Positions 31,601 to 35,014 of a stretch of 35,014 nucleotides of DNA are shown piece after piece. Under the pieces are notes generated by a model. The model was given only the letters and a program-made list of their open reading frames with translations. It did not search any database and was not told the DNA's origin. Source of the DNA: Poteriospumella lacustris (Eukaryota > Sar > Chrysophyceae > Chromulinales > Dinobryaceae); contig SMOI01000046.1 in the NCBI GenBank assembly GCA_008000375.1, forward strand, positions 3,270-38,283. Direction: 5' to 3'. The position numbers were made by a program, and so were the translations under genes. How positions within the stretch are numbered: position 1 is the first letter of the stretch; every line of letters begins with the position of its first letter.

Positions 31601-32454
31601 ATCATTTCCTCCGCCGCTTTGAAGATTTCTGACGTGACACTCGTTGTGGTCGTGATAGGGACCACTGGGGCCGCCTCTTGATCAGTAGCGTGGGCTTTCT
31701 CTTCTTTGTGGCCTTCGCTATCGGTGCTCTCCACAGTGACAGACACGGCGGAGTCGTCTACGTCAGTTGGCTCACTTGATGCGGCCAGAGCATCGGCGGC
31801 TGTGGCTGTGGCAGCGACATCGGTAGATCCAACGCCAGCGGTACCCAACGAGTCGTTGTCCGACGTGTGAGGGAAACTCGACTCAAGTTGCGCACTTGGT
31901 GGTTGTTTCTCTTCAGCCACTTCAACTGGTTCAGTGGGTTCCTGTTCCACTGCACGCTCAGTCGCGCCGACCACACTATGGGCAGCGTCCTCTGCGGCCG
32001 CAGTAGAAACTGCACCGTTTGCGTCAGAACCTTCTTCCTCCACTGGTGGGAGAGATTCGATTGATGGCTGTTTGCCGAGCTGACTGTCCTGGCTGGTGTC
32101 TTCAACTTCGGGAAGATTCTGAAGCGATGACACTTCGCTGGACACTGAGGACGTCGACGTTTCCCTTTTAACGTCAAATGTGGACCCTGTCACTGGGACA
32201 GAGGAATCGTTGACTGATTCACCGTTGGCGGTGCGACGACGAGCAAGCTTCCGCTGCAGCTCATCGACACCAGACGCCGACGACGGAGCAGGATCTTTTT
32301 TCGAAAAGTTAACAGATTTTCGGGATTCCAATTTGGGGACATCCCGCGAGGAATCAGTGGACGATCCAACAGCAGGAGGACTCTCTGCAGGCGCGGAACC
32401 ATCTTCTCCGTTTAGGCAGCGACGCCTAGCCAATTTTTTCTGCAGCTCATTCAT
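28602..32454 (-). CDS. VPS9-domain Rab5-family guanine nucleotide exchange factor
   Basis: Exons 32454-30050, 29957-29891, 29765-29394 and 29303-28602 give 1181 residues; introns are 92, 125 and 90 bp. The C-terminus is a Rabex-5/Vps9-type domain, which activates Rab5/Vps21 GTPases on early endosomes. Its helical part spans about 780-970, with EIPPAYFEEEMLRQAGREL and RTPGDKVAC. The catalytic half starts at GADDFLPLFIWVVL (Asp near 1095) and continues to NPKRLMGKSGYCLINL with Tyr1135; the Thr usual three residues on is Ile. An insert of about 120 Ala/Thr- and Asp/Glu-rich residues separates the halves. Residues 1-780 are mostly disordered, with two copies of an ELQ(K/R)KLARRR motif (2-17, 64-79) and a short coiled coil near 570-605. 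It is divergent from the scramblase. Confidence 0.9.
29061..29134 (-). repeat. Ala/Thr-coding repeat inside the VPS9 domain insert
   Basis: Imperfect 12-bp units (gcagcagcagtg on the plus strand) encode an alternating Ala/Thr run of the insert. Two adjacent units are identical, so slippage probably expanded the insert. Confidence 0.75.
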
Positions 32455-32871
32455 GAAGATGACTGCTTCGCTTCAGCTGTCGAACGATTTCACCAATAAA
32501 TATTCAGCTGGACAGAAATATCGATATCTTGCGCTGCTTGCTGCGCAGAAGTATAAGTGACACTCGACAAGATCAAGATTGTTGAAGCTTCGCTTGCTTT
32601 CATTGATGCTGCATCTCACGTTTCTATCGGAAAGAGAGAAGAAGACGACGCACCGCGTCGGGTCACAACAGTTGGCACCTGGGTGCGTCGTCGTCCTCGT
32701 GCACTCACCCCATCGTTGACATGATGATGACGACGGAATGCCTGCTGACACCCAACGAACGTGGTAAACTAAACCAACAAAAGATATGCTCAAATGTATA
32801 CGGTTATAGGTGGCATTCATATTCAGTCGTCCAGGGGTGAAAGATTATAGTAGAAAGATAAGGAATCAATC
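32455..32871. promoter_or_regulatory. Divergent promoter region, VPS9 and scramblase genes
   Basis: 417 bp between two start codons of membrane-traffic and lipid genes. AT-rich patches occur near 32495-32525 and 32800-32865; no named element is recognised. Confidence 0.4.
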
Positions 32872-33638
32872 ATGTCGGGAGTATCCTTGTTGAGTCCATA
32901 CCCAAATTTTTATGCGAAGCAATCGCGCAAAGGCTGCTTGGTACGTTTAAAAAAATAGAAATGCTCGTCAGATTAAAGACATTGACTGTTGGTCATTTTT
33001 AGCAAACTCTCCTAGGCTGTGATGCTAACACTGAAATCCACATTGCGACGCTGGAAGATCCTTACCATGACGTCTTCTACGCATTGGAAGATGCGGATTG
33101 GTGTTGGCGTTTCTTTTGCCAAGCAGTTCACCCTTTCCAAATGACTTTGTCCCAAGGAGCGGATGCTGGTGGACCTACTGTGGCTTATTACGAGCGCCCT
33201 CTGCGCTGCCCGGTGCAAAATTGCAAATGTTGCTGTTATCAAGAGATCAACGTCAGCGATCCTGCTACAGGACGCCACCTCGGCTCTATCACCGAGGGAT
33301 TCTACTGGTGTATCCCAACCTTTCATGTGAAAGATGCCGAGGAAAACATCACGCATCACATTCACGTGCCTGTTTGCTTTGGGTGCTGCGCCAACGTCTG
33401 TGCCGAGGGCTGTTGTCGTATCCCATTCTACGTTTATCCTGCCAACGATTATCGCTACGACAATTTCGATGGAAAGATCGTCAAGATGTGGGGCTCCTTG
33501 TTCACAGAACTGATTGGTGTTCACCAGTTTCAGTGTCAGTTTCCCAAAGCTGCCACTGCCGACCAGAAGGCCGTGTTCATGGGCGGAACGTTCTTGCTCA
33601 ACGAGCTTTTCTTCAAAGCCGGTGCGCACAGCAACTAA
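32872..33638 (+). CDS. PLSCR: Phospholipid scramblase family protein
   Basis: Exons 32872-32940 (23 residues) and 33003-33638 (211) give 234 residues; the 62-bp intron is GT-AG, phase 0. Family members move phospholipids between leaflets or act as lipid-anchored regulators. The body shows the beta-barrel pattern: YYERPLRCPVQNCKCCCYQE, whose Cys cluster corresponds to the palmitoylated site, then INVSDPATG, GFYWCIPTFHVKDA and VKMWGSLFTELIG. The C-terminal hydrophobic helix is AVFMGGTFLLNELFF. The Pro-rich N-terminus of animal PLSCR1 is absent. The calcium-loop region, acidic in PLSCR1, reads LIGVHQFQCQFPKAATADQK with only one acidic residue, so calcium dependence is doubtful. Confidence 0.9.
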
Positions 33639-34174
33639 ACAGTCGCGGGCCTCATGAATGGCATCCTTGAATTCGCCCCACCCCCTTGTTTGAATCGCTC
33701 ATGACTCTCACCCATTTCGGAACACACTACTGACGTTGCTTTGTTGTTGCGCTTTTTGCTGTTGTTGTATTCTTCGCGATATTGTTACCGACTTTGTTAC
33801 CCACACACTCCGATAGAGGATGCGAAGACTTTGTATATCTGTTATTATCATTGATTTTAAGGTTCTCGTAGGCTAGACACTTCTTGTAGCTTAGATCGTT
33901 GGATATTACTACCACCGCCAACCCCGCCAATACTACTCTCACGCACGGAATACCCATCGTAACGTTAAGTTGCCATTTGCATCGTGCCCCTGTGCGCACA
34001 TGGCCTATTGTTTTCGTTCTGAACTGAGCAATAGGGGCACCAAAGACGAAGGAGCGTTAGTCAAAGCCATCGCTATACACCGGGTCGTGGGCCTACAGGC
34101 AACAACGAAGAAGCGACACCGAGCGCGCATCACATCGTTAGTGATCATCGTCAACAAGCAGAACAAGCATCAGA
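33639..34174. other. Convergent 3' region with a nested inverted repeat
   Basis: No gene is visible in these 536 bp. A GTTGTT-rich patch lies near 33735-33770. At 33984-34040 GTGCCCCT pairs with AGGGGCAC, and an inner CCTATTG pairs with CAATAGG overlapping the same right arm, so two hairpins exclude each other. GTGCGCAC (33992-33999) is itself a palindrome. Confidence 0.45.
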
Positions 34175-35014
34175 TCAACGTACCATATGCAACGCATGCT
34201 GTGGATAAAAGCGATGGTTGGGGTTGTAATACATCAAATCACAGACTTCCGACAGATACAAGTCGGCATAACGACGAACCGCAAAGGCAAACAACGATGG
34301 GTGTCCATCTGTTCGGAAAATACTGCCGAACTGACGGTTGAACAAGGACGACAATTCCACATTGACACGTTGCAACTCGGTCTCCAAGCTGTGCAATAAC
34401 TCTGCATCTTCCGCACTGTATCCACGCGTAATGGGGGTTTCTGCAATAGCAGAGGTGTCAGGGCCCGTAGCACCCGCAATATCTTGCACGGTCGCACCAT
34501 CTTCGTCATCGGTGGAGCCTGTAGGGGTCGTCGATTTTATCGCGGATGACATAGTCCCACGGGAAGCGGATTGATGATGCATGGCCAACTGTAAATCACC
34601 CAAGATTTGACGCAACGTTGATCTCAAAAAGTGTAATTCGTGAAACCACGGTGAATCTTGCACATCGATCTCTCGATCCAATTCGTTGATGATGCAAGCG
34701 GTCTTCCATCCATGCCAACGACGCGCATCCACCAAGTCTGCACGTAAGTTATCGCCAATGAACAACACATCACGACCTTTCCACCCCGTTGCACGTTCCA
34801 ATGCAGCACATGAACCACCCACATACACTTGGCCCTTGGACAACTGACCGACGGGGGTAATCGATGGTCGATTATCGGCGATATTCCACATGCGGAACGG
34901 TTTCTTCGTCTTGAACCAATCAGGCTTCTGTGCAGAGCAAATGACGACGTCAAACAATTCCTTCCAGTCCTGTTTGTGACCAATGGCATACGACAGTGTT
35001 TTCTCCGTATAATG
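34175..35014 (-). CDS. Cytosolic 5'-nucleotidase, NT5C2/NT5DC type (5' end outside window)
   Basis: The frame stays open to the window edge, giving 279 C-terminal residues; the N-terminus with the nucleophile Asp motif DxDxT is not in view. The part present is HAD-superfamily IMP/GMP-type nucleotidase: LFDVVICSAQKPDWF with KKPFR (motif III region), then VYVGGS and DVLFIGDNLRADLVDARR (motif IV acidic residues), WKTACIINELDREI, and a C-terminus FGSIFRTDGHPSLFAFAVRRYADLY typical in pattern of NT5DC proteins (shown here as one block of related motifs). A Ser/Thr/Asp-rich insert lies at about 150-190 of the visible part. Substrate preference among purine monophosphates cannot be decided. It is convergent with the scramblase gene. 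Confidence 0.9.
   Translation of the reverse strand, partial: HYTEKTLSYAIGHKQDWKELFDVVICSAQKPDWFKTKKPFRMWNIADNRPSITPVGQLSKGQVYVGGSCAALERATGWKGRDVLFIGDNLRADLVDARRWHGWKTACIINELDREIDVQDSPWFHELHFLRSTLRQILGDLQLAMHHQSASRGTMSSAIKSTTPTGSTDDEDGATVQDIAGATGPDTSAIAETPITRGYSAEDAELLHSLETELQRVNVELSSLFNRQFGSIFRTDGHPSLFAFAVRRYADLYLSEVCDLMYYNPNHRFYPQHALHMVR

Overview
This is a nuclear window from a eukaryotic microbe. Fourteen convincing protein genes plus one doubtful small ORF lie on both strands. Most genes have one to three very short spliceosomal introns (55 to 125 bp, GT-AG, several with a CTAA or TTGAC branch-like motif). Gene content is housekeeping-eukaryotic: a 115-kDa-type mitochondrial NAD-glutamate dehydrogenase, METTL18/Hpm1, riboflavin kinase, MSH5, queuosine salvage QNG1, a CHD remodeller, a serine carboxypeptidase, a VPS9 Rab5 exchange factor, a phospholipid scramblase and an NT5DC-type 5'-nucleotidase. 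The large GDH, a 25-residue BspA/DUF285 repeat protein, and a lumenal family I associate with diatoms and oomycetes make a stramenopile (SAR) protist my best guess; this is inference, not proof. No prokaryotic operon, CRISPR array, rRNA, tRNA or transposon was seen.

Layout: 1-3451 GDH (+); 4115-5779 SV2-like MFS transporter (+); 6025-7227 BspA-like repeat protein (-); 7828-8901 METTL18 (-); 9260-9772 RFK (+); 9913-12395 MSH5 (-); 12676-13528 cysteine-rich orphan (-); 13790-14095 doubtful small ORF (+); 14218-15362 QNG1 (-); 15752-22363 CHD remodeller (+); 22600-23657 DUF707-like lumenal protein (-); 24001-27357 membrane-anchored S10 carboxypeptidase (+); 28602-32454 VPS9 protein (-); 32872-33638 scramblase (+); 34175-35014 NT5DC nucleotidase, cut by the window edge (-). 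Genes often sit in divergent pairs with 340-420 bp between starts (METTL18/RFK, QNG1/CHD, DUF707-like/carboxypeptidase, VPS9/scramblase) and convergent pairs with short 3' gaps, some of which hold inverted repeats.

The genes do not form one pathway. The most unusual biology is architectural. Two conserved domains (the second chromodomain of the CHD protein and the VPS9 domain) are interrupted by long acidic low-complexity inserts of about 120-135 residues. An S10 carboxypeptidase carries a roughly 600-residue low-complexity, EGF-like and transmembrane extension. A 265-residue protein with 24 cysteines in its second exon matches no family I can name. The BspA-like gene contains twelve 25-residue units in perfect register without one indel. 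Simple-sequence expansions are common in exons, introns and intergenic DNA from about 17 kb onward.
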